A stretch of 18,935 bases of DNA from Gamarada debralockiae (taxonomy: Eukaryota > Ascomycota > Leotiomycetes > Helotiales > Hyphodiscaceae), in contig NXFV01000381.1 in assembly GCA_002803225.1 (NCBI GenBank), forward strand, positions 1-18,935, written 5' to 3'. A program made the position numbers and the translations under genes. Positions 9,825 through 18,935 of this stretch are shown piece after piece. Position 1 is the first letter of the stretch, and each line of letters opens with the position of its first letter. The notes under the pieces were generated by a model. That model was not told the DNA's origin. It ran no database searches and worked only from the letters and a program-made list of their open reading frames with translations.

Positions 9825-10594
9825 GTTTTGAAGTGGTACGCAGATATCGTATTTCTTGTGGTCGAGGGCGGGGGCGGGGTTGATTGAAGGGTGAATGTTG
9901 ATTCTATTCCCACAAGTATTAAGACAGGGTTAATGATTCGTCAAGGATCTTCTCGAGAAGCTGAGCGGTGGTGTCTCCGTTCAACGAAAAGGTGCTCGGT
10001 ATCAAATTTCCAACTGGAGTCACGCAACCTCTTTGTGCATGTGCTGTTGGAATTCTGGTGTATCCAGTTGGAAGGATTCCCGTCGACGAAGATGTTGGAA
10101 GTATAAACAATTTAGAAGTGGCAGCAAGAAGGCAGATTCGCACTTCCTGCCCACTCAATATCCCATCTCACAAAAACGTGTAAAAATCGCGCAGAATGGG
10201 TATTTCAAGACGTTTCGAGTCGACCGTTATCGACTACCGAGGCAGCATTGCGTTGTGTAGCGGTCAGAGGAATATGCGTTGTTTTCTGTCTCGTCCTCGC
10301 TGAACCCCCGCTTTACCCGCGAACTCAGGGTCTGATAGTAGTGGTATTTTGGGACCGGTAGTCGTAGTGAGGGACAATTTTTTGAAAATCACTCGAGAAA
10401 TTCACGGCTGTTGTTCGCACTAAAAATGCCAGGGTGGGGACATCCCTGCACCAATTTTCTTTATCAGATTCTCGAGTTGAAAGAAAGTTCGATAAGGTTA
10501 AGTTGATCTCACTCCCACGCAAAACACCTTTACTCGTAATTTCTGCCTCTATAAGTCTTATTTAATTCTGTGGAATTACTTTGAGTATCCCAAG
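9825..10594. promoter_or_regulatory. Divergent promoter between carrier gene and Cgr1
   Basis: About 770 bp separates the two start codons. The first 80 bp of the carrier leader, read on the minus strand, has no ATG and contains a C-rich block (ACCCCGCCCCCGCCCTCG). A TGACTC half-site is present on the minus strand at 10022-10017. Open frames on both strands around 9919-10183 have no recognisable family and no splice continuation, so I treat them as chance. Confidence 0.5.
10017..10022 (-). promoter_or_regulatory. Candidate Cpc1/Gcn4-type TGACTC element
   Basis: The minus strand reads GTGACTCC here, holding the TGACTC core bound by fungal bZIP regulators of general amino-acid control. It lies about 195 bp upstream of the start of the ornithine carrier, a gene of arginine synthesis, which is the kind of target expected. 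A six-base match arises by chance often, so this is only a candidate. Confidence 0.3.
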
Positions 10595-11089
10595 ATGTCT
10601 GCAGAAGCTGCTACTGCGGTGGTGGCGCCTTCAGTCCCTGCTCCCAAGCCTCAAGGCATGCGCAAGAATGGTACGTGTAATTCCCAGTATCTACAAAATG
10701 CTCTATCTGCACAGCTAGATGCTAATACTTAATTTCAGGAAAGCAATGGCACCAACCGAAGTCTGCGTTCCGTCCCAAAGCCGGTAATACCTCGTATGAG
10801 AAGCGCCAAGAAGAAAGAAAAGCCATGGCGACAGTGAAGGCTAAGGAGAAGGAGATGAAGGAGGAGAAGGAAGCCGAGAGACAGGTCAGAACTTCCATGC
10901 GTGGTTCTGGCATCCCTTTGAAGGACAATGGCTAATATACAAATGCAGAGGAGAATACAAGCAATCAAAGAAAAGCGTGCTGCGAAGGAGGAGAAAGCCC
11001 GGTATGAGAAGTTGGCAGAGACGATGCACAGAAAACGAGTGGAGAGATTAAAGCGGAAGGAGAAGAGGAACAAGATGTTGAAGTCATGA
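10595..11089 (+). CDS. CGR1: rRNA-processing protein Cgr1, 120 aa
   Basis: Cgr1 is a small nucleolar protein needed for pre-rRNA processing and 60S subunit assembly. Exons are 10595-10670, 10739-10884 and 10949-11089, with introns of 68 and 64 bp. The joined protein starts [17 protein letters not shown] and has the family core [19 protein letters not shown] at about residues 21-39. An almost wholly charged Lys/Arg/Glu helix follows ([13 protein letters not shown] onward), ending [11 protein letters not shown]. Its size matches the family (about 110-120 aa). Intron 2 uses a GTCAGA donor, which departs from consensus, but the frame across it (AERQ to [10 protein letters not shown]) is what the family expects. 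The helix is probably a long coiled coil or RNA-binding arm. Confidence 0.94.
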
Positions 11090-11598
11090 GAGAATGATTG
11101 TGGGCATTGGTGGCGTTTGGCAGGGATCAAAAATGGAGTTTGGTCAAATTGGGGGTATTTGCTTCGGAAGGAAAGCTCTTCCTTTTTGAAATGTATCTAG
11201 GAAGAAGCTCTGGCGATGGTTCTGGACTCTGTAGACCTTTTTGCTATGCTCTTGCTAGCACCTCCGAAAAGTCCAACAAAGCCATCACTTGAGTCTGGAG
11301 ATGGGTTAGAGGACATCCAAAATCATCCAATCCAATAATTGCAAGGATCTGGGAGAAAGATCTCCCATACATAGACCTATGAAGGCAATACGAACCCCTG
11401 AAAAGGCTCCCAGAACCCATCCCCACGCGAGTGATCAAGTCTCTCAAACTTCCCTCCAAGCTTTTTGATATTCACGTGATACTTGCACACCTCATCTCCC
11501 TCGCCCACCGTACAAACTCAGCCTCGCCATCCTTGCTCCCTTACAAGCTCCACCACCACGCATCACTCAAACAACCTCACCTCCACATAAAAACAACC
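11090..11598. other. Cgr1 3' flank and promoter of the coiled-coil gene
   Basis: This 509-bp gap between two plus-strand genes should hold the Cgr1 3' UTR and the next promoter. A palindromic TCACGTGA lies at 11472-11479, about 120 bp upstream of the next start codon. It is followed by a C/A/T-rich stretch typical of fungal leaders. No coding region is supported. Confidence 0.5.
11472..11479. promoter_or_regulatory. TCACGTGA palindrome (E-box type)
   Basis: A perfect 8-bp palindrome with the CACGTG core recognised by fungal bHLH factors such as Cbf1. It sits about 120 bp upstream of the coiled-coil membrane protein gene, within the likely promoter. The same 8-mer recurs at 17608-17615. Function is inference. 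Confidence 0.35.
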
Positions 11599-12859
11599 AT
11601 GTCCACACCTATCTTCGACCCTCCAAATACCACCCTCACAAGGCCGAAACACCAAGTAGCACGCTCCATAACCGAAGTCTCTCATTCGTCCTTAAAGATC
11701 CATAAACCACAGTACGTTCTCTCCGTTTCCTTTCTCGCTATTGTAGGCTCTTTCGTTGGGCCAAAAGAGATTGCCCTCCTCTAGGCGGCACCGATTTTTC
11801 TTCAAATCGTACTATGTTATTTTATTTCAGAAGAAACAAAACTGACCCTGAGCCGGACAGTCATCATCACCACCCACACCTTCATCGAAAGGAGCATAGT
11901 CGGGAGAAGGAAGCGCTGAGCACGCATCTCAATCCACAACCTCATGAGTCTGGAACTAAGAGCGAGGGCGTGACGCCGGAGGAGAGCAGGGCTGGGAGCA
12001 GGAGGACGAGTGTTTTTGGCGATATGGCCGGCTGGGAGAAGATGGGCCATGGGGAGAAGAGGGTCGTGAAGGAAGGGGAGGTTAAGGAGGAGATGGAAAG
12101 GGGGGTTTTGAGAGCTACGTTCGTTCCACCTTATCATTCCGTGTTTGTTATTATGGTTCTGGTTGTGAATGGACTTCGCTGACTCTATGCCCATGCAGTG
12201 AATTACGGAATGCCATTATGGGATTAAATACGCTTTCGAATAATACTACGAGACGCCTGGATAACACATACTACGCTGTACTTGAGAAGCTCAGTGTGCT
12301 ACAAAGTACAATCATTTCGATGAAAGAGTTAGCCTCTATGACGAAGCAACTCAACGAAGAGTTCAAGATGGAGTCCGAGGAGGTGGTTCACGATGTCGAG
12401 ATACAATTACATGGATTTGATGGATTGGAAAACCAGCAGAAACGAATAGAGGAGTTACAGGAAAGAGTTATGATGGGGAGAGAACGAATCAAGACGTTAG
12501 GTGGCCGAGTAGACGTCGTGCGAGAAAAGGTAGAAGGATGGGAGAAAGCGGAGGTGGAGTGGCAAGAGAAAACGAGGAAGAGGTTGCGGATATTGTGGAT
12601 TATGATGGCCGTTGTAGCGGCGGCTATGATTGCGTTGATGGGCTTCCGATATACGCCTGCCAGGACTCAGGGGGTTGAAATGTTGAAGGGGTTAAATACT
12701 TCTAGTCTTGCTGAAGTACTACCGGATTTGGAGCGGATTAGGAATGATACTGTGAGTCGAAAGAAGACGACTATGGATGCTTTTGATAAGATGCTGGAGA
12801 AGGATGAAGAGGAGAAGTTAGATGAGGATCCTAGGTTACGGCTGTTTGATGAGTTATGA
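11599..12859 (+). CDS. Coiled-coil single-span membrane protein, family unknown, 353 aa
   Basis: I do not recognise the family. Exons are 11599-11711, 11831-12118 and 12199-12859, with introns of 119 and 80 bp. The second donor, GTTCGT after GCTAC, is the one that keeps frame, giving RATELRNAIMGLNTLSNN. The protein begins MSTPIFDPPNTTLTRPKHQV, then has a His-rich, polar, probably disordered part (about 38-130). A long helical coiled-coil region follows (about 150-262: LDNTYYAVLEKLSVLQSTI, then heptad-like ELQERVMMGRERIKTL). One hydrophobic span lies at about 265-283 (ILWIMMAVVAAAMIALMGF), followed by a 70-residue charged tail ending LRLFDEL. The basic residues KTRKRLR just before the span favour a cytosolic N terminus, placing the tail on the other side. 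The FDEL ending resembles an ER-retrieval signal. Exon 1 and the second splice are the least certain parts. Confidence 0.75.
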
Positions 12860-13685
12860 ACTATGAAAATCATTGGTTGGTTCGGACCTCATATTCTAGA
12901 TTCTAGTTCTTATGCCAAGATAGCTCCAGTCCTCCCCCTTTCGCTCGGAATCTCGGACATGCGGATCTGGGGGTTGGGCCGCAGCCGCTATTAGTAGACG
13001 TAGGGCTGGGCGCCAAGCATACTGAGCATTGCTGAAGAGATTGTGATGTACAAAGCTTGGCTTCATCGCCTTGCCCTCTGCTTTGATCCTTCTTCAAACC
13101 AGACTTAATCATCCCAAATATGACTGCAAAAAATTCCCCAAAATCCAAATAGATGGATTTTACGAATAACCAAAGCAGAATAAGATTCATACCTACTTCG
13201 TAGATTACATAGGTTTTGCCGTTGCGTTACGTCCCCACTATCGCGCAAGGCGAAAAACCAGCGGCCTGCGCAAGAGCCGCCGTCATCATCCGCCCAAGCC
13301 ACACCAAACATCCTGGCTCACATCCACAAGCACGAATTATATCTTTGGAATCTTCCCTGCAAATCTGCGTCAGTCAGGGTCTTATTCTGATGCCCTGTGA
13401 CATGACTTTTAAATACCCGGTCTATCCTCCTTACACCAAAAATAACTGAAAACACATATTTAAGAGATTCTTCGTTGCTGTTTGTAGTGCATTCCTTCCG
13501 AGTCAGCCATATATACCCCGCGAAGGCGCACCGCCGTGGAAAAGGAGAGTAAGCAACCAGCCAAGCCCAGGAGGAAATCGGCGGCACAGTGTTGGTTTTG
13601 CTTTCTCAGCATTCACGACAGATCTACAGGTCTGGGCAATCCGTACATACCACGATCGAACAGAGAAGCAAAGCAGTGAGTAAGC
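12860..13685. other. Intergenic region and promoter of the PX gene
   Basis: This 826-bp gap should hold the 3' UTR of the coiled-coil gene and the promoter of the PX gene. A TATATA stretch at 13510-13515 lies about 170 bp ahead of the start codon. The open frames on both strands here have no recognisable content. No RNA gene or repeat is seen. Confidence 0.5.
13510..13515 (+). promoter_or_regulatory. Possible TATA element of the PX gene
   Basis: CATATATACCCCGCG contains TATATA about 170 bp upstream of the PX gene start codon, followed by a purine-rich leader with no ATG until the chosen start. The position suits a fungal TATA element but there is no transcript start to confirm it. Confidence 0.3.
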
Positions 13686-16600
13686 ATGGCGCAAAATGGA
13701 GCTGCAGTGGTTCCGCAGAGTAAGAATAAAGGGGATACGCAGGGGCAGGCCTTGACGGGGAAGCAGGAGCATTGTATGTCCTTGCGAATTACACGAACCC
13801 CAAAGATTGAAGAAGAAGACTGACATCAAGCAGATCTCAAGCGCGAACTCATTTCACAGCAAGTCAAATTCGAAATCACAGAGCTCAACTCTCCAACCGC
13901 CCTCCAGAGGTTCGGCGCACCGTTCAGATCAGAATTCGGTGAAGTGAGCCCCCTCGATTCGGATCTACCGATCTTGAGATATATTTTCGTGCATCATGTT
14001 CGCGAGTTCCCCTTTCTGGATAAGGCGAAGGAGAAGGAGTTTTGGCAGGACAAGTTACAAGTGGTGAGTGCTGGATTTGTCTACAATGTTTAGAGACCGA
14101 AATGCTGACAGATGGGTGTTTGTGCAGTTCCTAGAATCCTTTGCAAAGAAACACATATCCTCCTCCGAAGACCGACTCGAAGAGACGAAGCGCCGGAAGT
14201 TGTCTATAAAATGCCAGAAGTTGGTCGAATTGATGATGGTTTCGGGTATACCAACGGCTTCTGGGTATGAAGAGAGGATACGCTTTTCTGAGTTGGAGGT
14301 TGTGGATGCGGGGGCTATTGATCATGGGGTTCTTGCGACGCTGCCGGAGGGGCATTATTCGAATGGCTGGGATGTGAATGTTGCGGGTGTCCGGACGACA
14401 GCTGTGAAGAGGAATATTAGATATCACAAACACGCAGTACGTACGGATGATTTTGTTGCGTACTTGGAATCTGTGCTAATGCTGGATTAGGAGTTCATTC
14501 TGCGTGTTAAGAGAAAGGGGGAATTGGAGTTCTTCGTTGGACGTCGATATGGAAGTTTCAACAAGCTTCACAAGGCGCTACGAACGGAATTGCCAGGGAA
14601 AGTTCTGCCTCCGATGCCCAAGAAGAACAAGCAAAGCTCAACGGCAACCAATCTGTTAAGGGGAGCCGTGGGACGAGATGATGACGATGACGATAAGTCG
14701 TCATTGTCTTCGGTGTCTACCATGGGGGCTGTTGCGGCTGTGGATCCAGCCATGAAGAATTTGACAGTTCGAGGTAGGTGAAAATTCCCCTCTTCTCCGA
14801 TCATGTTACTAATTTTACAGATCATCGCCGAAATGGATCAGCGGTTTCGCTTGGAAGGGCTTCTCCACGTTCTTCGATGGATAAGAGATCTATGGATGGA
14901 AGACCACTAACTCCAGCATCCAATGGAGAAGAACCCGTCATATTATGGCGTGAAAATCAACGCATATCACTGAGAGCGTTCCTACGAAGCCTTCTTGCAA
15001 ACCCCCAAATCGCCAATACGAAGGCAATGAAAGACTTCCTGACTTTGAACCCAATGACGCCCAATGATGAAGATGTTGACGATATCATGCGACGAAAAGC
15101 TATGGATGAGAAAAGAGTTGAAGAGCAGAAGCGGTTCTATGAAATTGCCAGAAAGCGAGCAGCTGATTTAGACGTTTATATGGAACAGTAAGGGTCTTCA
15201 CATTGGTTGATTATTGTATGCTAATGTGCTGCAGATTCCGCCGAGACATTATCGAGAGCAACGGTCTCACCAAGCTCTTCAAGGAAATCAAAGAAAAGAA
15301 AACAATCCAAGATCTCAGCATCCAGTATCAGAAGTTTGCCGAGTGGCTACGGATCGAAGTCGCAGCTACGATCTACCATCTTTTCCTGGCAGAAGACAAC
15401 TCCCCAGAACTGTTTGCTCAAGCAAAGAAGATCCACTCCTTGATCCCATATTCAGTCATGAAAAATGTCATTCGAATCGCAAACCCCGCAGCCGTCATGT
15501 CTGGCCTCCTGGATATTTTCCTAGCACAACCGTTTGGTGCCAGATCCTTGATGCACCGGATCTTCTCTATGACGCTCAACGACGGCATAAGGAGTTTCCA
15601 AAAATCAATCGATGCTTTGGCCGTAAAGATAGGGGATCCTGTTTTCTGCGACAAGCTCAAGAAGTTCACTGATTCGACGGAAGACGTTAAAAATACTATC
15701 AGAGCGGAATCGGAAGCTGATGGTGTTGACTTGATCGTTGCGATTCTCAGATCAGAGCTCATCGCTCCTCCATTAAATTCCCAACAAATAGGCACAATTT
15801 TCAATGCCTATGTAGCTTGGAATAGCGCAGTGGAAAACGTGGATGAGGAGATGAAGCAAGGCGCCCAATTATTCTCGTATTTGAAGCAACTCTTGAAGCT
15901 GTATACAAGGCAACGAGATAAGTCGATGATGCTCAGCATGATTGAGGAACCTGTTACTCTACAGTTGCTGAGAGACTTGTTCACGATCTTCTATGAACCT
16001 CTCGTCCGCGTTTACAAGTCAGCGAATGTCTACAACAGCGTCACCGACTTCGCAGTATTCATGGATGACGTGATACAAGTACGCTTCCCATCTCCTCTCA
16101 ACACCTCACTCGTTCTAATTGGTTAATAGGTCGTCGAGAAATGCCGTGAACAAGACGTCTCCGCAGATCCCAACCAAACCGTCCAAGCCTTCATCGACCT
16201 CTGCCAACGCCATGAGCACAACTTCTACAAATTCGTGCACGAAGTCCACACTCACGATAACGGCCTCTTCGGCCAACTAATGGGTTGGATAGAAGGCATT
16301 CTCGAATTTCTCCGCCAAGGACCCAAAGCCGGCAAACTCGACATGAACGCCATATTCACCGGTGCTGTATCCGTCGGACAACTCGACAAAGAGAAAGCCA
16401 TCGCCGAAATCGACCAGCTTATCTCCTGGCAAGAAGCGCGTAAAAAGTGGCATCAAGATAAGACACGACAGAAGATGGCTGCTGAAGGTGGAGGCCCGGC
16501 TTTAGATCTTCCGGGTGGTGTGGCGTTCAAGAGCTCTGATTTTGGGCTCGATCAGATGGATTTGCAGGATATGAATTATGAAGAGGAAGAGGAGAGTAGT

Positions 16601-16777
16601 GATGAGGATGAGGCTGACGATGAGTTGGATCCTATTGAGGCGGAGAGGAAGAGGAGAGCGAGGAAGGCGGATCATTTGAGGAGGACGGCCGGGGAGCCGG
16701 TTAAACCAGTTGTTGTTGAGGTTGGCAGGTTGAAGGACAGCTTTTTGGCGATGTTAAGGATGGTGCTTGCTGAGTAG
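13686..16777 (+). CDS. PXB-PX-DUF3818 phosphoinositide-binding protein, 922 aa
   Basis: This is a fungal protein with a PX domain, which binds phosphoinositides on endosomal or other membranes; yeast YPR097W (Lec1) has the same layout. Exons are 13686-13773, 13834-14063, 14128-14436, 14491-14773, 14821-15187, 15235-16078 and 16130-16777, with introns of 60, 64, 54, 47, 47 and 51 bp; all phases close. The N-terminal part (about 30-205, YLKRELISQQVKFEITELNS onward) fits the PX-associated PXB domain. The PX domain starts near Glu210 with the RRYGSF motif (227-232) and the loop LPGKVLPPMPKKN. It resumes at LWRENQRISLRAFLRSLLAN (345-364) after an insert of about 90 low-complexity residues that includes six Asp. 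The remainder (about 390-800) matches the DUF3818-type helical region, and the tail has an acidic run (NYEEEEESSDEDEADDE) followed by a basic one. Intron 3 has its only in-frame stop at the acceptor TAG itself. Confidence 0.92.
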
Positions 16778-18218
16778 GGAAATCATTTAGGGACCCGAAA
16801 TATTGGATTGGTTTATGGATGGTGGGAAGGGTTAGGGTCGGACATGGTTTTTGGATTAGCATACGCGATACAAAGCGTGGTAGACGAGATGATGATATCT
16901 CGTTCGTAGCATATGATAGACAGATCAATGAGAGACGAATGCATTGTTTTCCCCCTCGCATGGTCCACCACTGAGAGGTATTCAGTGATGAGATTCCACA
17001 CTTTGATAGCTTTTCTTTTCTGGGGCAATCACCCTAGCAAAAGGTCTTGACAGGCAGTGAAGACTCTCAATCACTCTTTCAATGCAGACAAGAAGCCGAT
17101 TATGAAAGTGAACTAGCCAAGCGAAGAAGTTCTTTTAATTCAAGATTGTGAGCTCATTTGCCAAGGAGCAGTGCGTTGGCCAAATGGCAGTTAAAGCTTT
17201 GAAAACCCGTGCATATTCTTTGAATGCATGAATCTTTGCAAGAATCCGGCATGCTGTCTTCACTATCTCAAGTGATTCAACAACGGCGTTTTATATCATG
17301 GCTTAAAGCTGTAGCAGTCCGGCAAACACGTGTTCTAAATTCGGGGTTTGATCTGACGCAACGTTCTCATATATCATTTTTTTTGTCAAGTTTTAACAAC
17401 GGTACTTAAGGAGCCTAAACAAGCTCTTAAGATCCTAAAGTAGACACTTCCTAAAATATACTTAGTGCTTTTTCTATAGTGTAAGTTGATTTAACATAGA
17501 TGTTCTTAAGGAGAGTATTGCTATTCCTATAGTGGGGAAATTCTTGTGGCCTTGTTTCTGAGGTTCTATGGTTCTACAATTGTAAGAACCTCGCTTAGCT
17601 AGTACGATCACGTGACAGCTGGGCAGAAGGTCGATTATGGCAATAGTGACAGTACACAGTAGTGATGTTATATTAATGAGCTTGATAAGCTTCACAGCTT
17701 GTATTGATAGTACGAGCAGGAGCTGTATTGATGATATATGATGAAGATAGCTCTCCCAGTCCCTATATACCACGTCACAAAGCATTATTACATAAGCAAT
17801 TCCTGACCAGCCTTCGCAGCTGGAGTAGTACTTGGACACCTACGCAATTCAACACCTCTTCTCCCAATACATTTTGCAGTGCATTTGAGAGCTCCCACTT
17901 ACGATTCATAATTTCAGAGCAGAGGGACTATTTTTATTAGTGTGCTGCACTAGTACTAACCAAGCAAATTTGCGTTCAAAGTTAACGTCTTCTTAGATAA
18001 GCTTTATTTAACCGCCCAGAGGATAAAGTATCCCTTGGTCTGGTGAGACATGCCACAACGCTAACCAATTTGATACTAAGCGATTACATGATACTACACC
18101 ATTCCTAAAAGGGTTGGGTGCGAAAAATAATATAACCTGATTGGCCGGCGCGTAACCCTTCAATATCGTGTTTTTTCGCGTACTAATCTTTGTACTAATC
18201 TAAGTATCAACCAGCGAA
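16778..18218. other. AT-rich spacer with repeat-like sequence
   Basis: The first 250 bp should be the 3' UTR of the PX gene. From about 17,000 the base composition shifts to AT-rich and no coding region is supported on either strand. The stretch holds a palindrome and nested inverted repeat at 17560-17592, a TCACGTGA at 17608-17615, a TATATA at 17764-17769 followed by C/T-rich leader-like sequence to about 17880, and a direct repeat of GTACTAATCT just before 18219. It looks like mobile-element debris and the 5' end of the piggyBac-type element, with TTAA tetranucleotides at 17982-17985 and 18008-18011 as possible insertion sites. Confidence 0.5.
17560..17592. repeat. Nested inverted repeat, possible LTR-type terminus
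   Basis: GAGGTTCT (17560-17567) pairs with AGAACCTC (17585-17592). Inside it GGTTC, TACAATTGTA and AGAACC (17570-17590) form a palindrome broken by one base. The right half, TGTAAGAACC at 17581, looks like an LTR start, which usually begins TG. No matching LTR end is found in the window. Confidence 0.5.
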
Positions 18219-18935
18219 ATGCCTCCCAAGCGCAAATCACCACCTACAGAGGGCCAATTAGGGCCTAACCCTAAGTCTAAAAAGACTGATTTACTTGAAG
18301 AATTAGTCGCTGAATTTGGAGACCTCAAATCGATTCAGTTCGAGCCATTTCAGCCTGAGCAAGGGCGTCCTGCTGAAGCTCTCCTTCCGTCGAATTTCCC
18401 TACCCAGCCAGTCCCCTCTGATTACTTCAACCTCTTCTTTACCTCCGACTTATTCGAGCTCATTGTACGCAATACGAACAAATACGCATCGATTCAGAGA
18501 CTTGATAAGGCAGAGAAGATACGAGAGTGGTATGAATTGAATACAGCTGAGCTGCGAGTGTTTATTGGAGTGGTTATCTATATGGGGGTCCACGTCGAAC
18601 CAGAGACAACTTGGTACTGGAATACAGATTCAGCCAAAGGCCCAATTCATTCGATTCCTTCTTACCTACCTTTAATACGATTCCAACAAATCAAACGATA
18701 TCTTCATATCTCTTGCGCGGAGACCGATAAATCGAAGGGGTTCGATCAGCCCGATAATAAGCTCTGGTAGTACAAAGTTGAGCCTCTTGCATCTCGACTT
18801 CAAGCTTCTTTTCGACAATATTATTCACCCTCAACTTCAATATCGATTGATGAGCTCATGGTACGCTGTTTTGGTCGATCGAATCATACATACAAGATGC
18901 CAAACAAGCCAATCAAACAAGGGTACAAATTGTAT
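18219..18935 (+). pseudogene. piggyBac-type transposase, broken by TAG and cut by window edge
   Basis: This is the N-terminal part of a DDE transposase of the piggyBac/PGBD type (DDE_Tnp_1_7), which cuts and pastes at TTAA sites. The first 183 codons begin MPPKRKSPPTEG with two basic patches (PPKRK, NPKSKK) that could be nuclear signals. The frame continues through RVFIGVVIYMGVHVEPETTW and LIRFQQIKRYLHIS, a typical block of the family. It meets TAG at 18768-18770 directly after LW. It then stays open to the window end with clear family sequence (YKVEPLASRL, SISIDELMVRCFGR, KMPNKPIKQGYK), so the stop interrupts rather than ends the gene. The first catalytic Asp would be the D of IDE at 18849-18851; the rest of the triad lies outside. 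The G-to-A change implied, if Trp was original, is a CpA-to-TpA change on the other strand. This is annotated as a mobile-element gene, probably inactive. Confidence 0.85.

Noticed and set aside
9919..10183. Overlapping open frames on both strands in the carrier-Cgr1 promoter
   Set aside because: The peptides show no family, no splice continuation and no conserved pattern, and they lie where two promoters are required.
13318..13829. Minus-strand frames upstream of the PX gene
   Set aside because: No recognisable content, and they cover the likely promoter and first exon of the PX gene.
17474..17940. Two open frames of 78-121 codons in the AT-rich tract
   Set aside because: Composition is that of translated AT-rich noncoding DNA, no domain is visible, and they overlap on opposite strands.
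18250..18275. Two CCTAA/CCCTAA-like units, suggesting telomere-type repeats
   Set aside because: There are only about two units and they fall inside the transposase coding frame, so this is chance.
18768..18780. The TAG in the transposase as part of an intron (GTAGTA donor)
   Set aside because: Sequence directly after the stop is clear in-frame transposase sequence, so removing it would delete conserved residues.
1..18935. CRISPR arrays, tRNA or rRNA genes, biosynthetic clusters
   Set aside because: No spaced direct-repeat array, tRNA B-box with cloverleaf, or rRNA sequence was seen, and the genes are unrelated housekeeping genes of a eukaryote.

Overview
The window is nuclear DNA of a filamentous ascomycete (Pezizomycotina). 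Its genes are split by short GT-AG introns, mostly 47-90 bp, with branch sites such as GCTAAC and CTGAC. Several proteins match fungal families: the ornithine carrier Arg-13/Ort1, Cgr1, and a fungal PXB-PX-DUF3818 protein. The overall look suits Leotiomycetes, but the sequence alone does not settle class or species.

Layout, left to right: an alpha-tubulin gene (minus, 332-1966, five exons); an Ars2/Serrate-type zinc-finger RNA-processing factor (minus, 2816-5743, three exons); a 1.1 kb divergent promoter; a TspO/MBR five-helix membrane protein (plus, 6863-7635); a 1.1 kb convergent spacer with a 17-bp minisatellite; a mitochondrial ornithine/basic amino-acid carrier (minus, 8731-9824); a divergent promoter; the rRNA-processing protein Cgr1 (plus, 10595-11089); an unrecognised single-span coiled-coil membrane protein (plus, 11599-12859); a seven-exon PXB-PX-DUF3818 lipid-binding protein (plus, 13686-16777); an AT-rich 1.4 kb stretch with palindromes and LTR-like features; and a broken piggyBac-type transposase running off the right edge (plus, 18219-18935).

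Most of the window is conserved housekeeping sequence: cytoskeleton, nuclear RNA processing, mitochondrial arginine metabolism, ribosome biogenesis and membrane traffic. The genes do not form an obvious pathway or cluster. The accessory part begins after about 17,000, where mobile-element sequence takes over. The transposase has one in-frame TAG just ahead of its first catalytic aspartate, in a context that fits repeat-induced point mutation (RIP).

I did not find a clearly new biological system. The leads most worth checking are two stop-free introns of length 3n (Ars2 and TspO), a PX domain split by a low-complexity insert, a C-terminal FDEL on the unknown membrane protein, a five-residue longer S9-S10 loop in the tubulin, and the broken transposase. 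Exon boundaries were inferred by hand from splice signals, reading frame and family similarity, with no transcript data.
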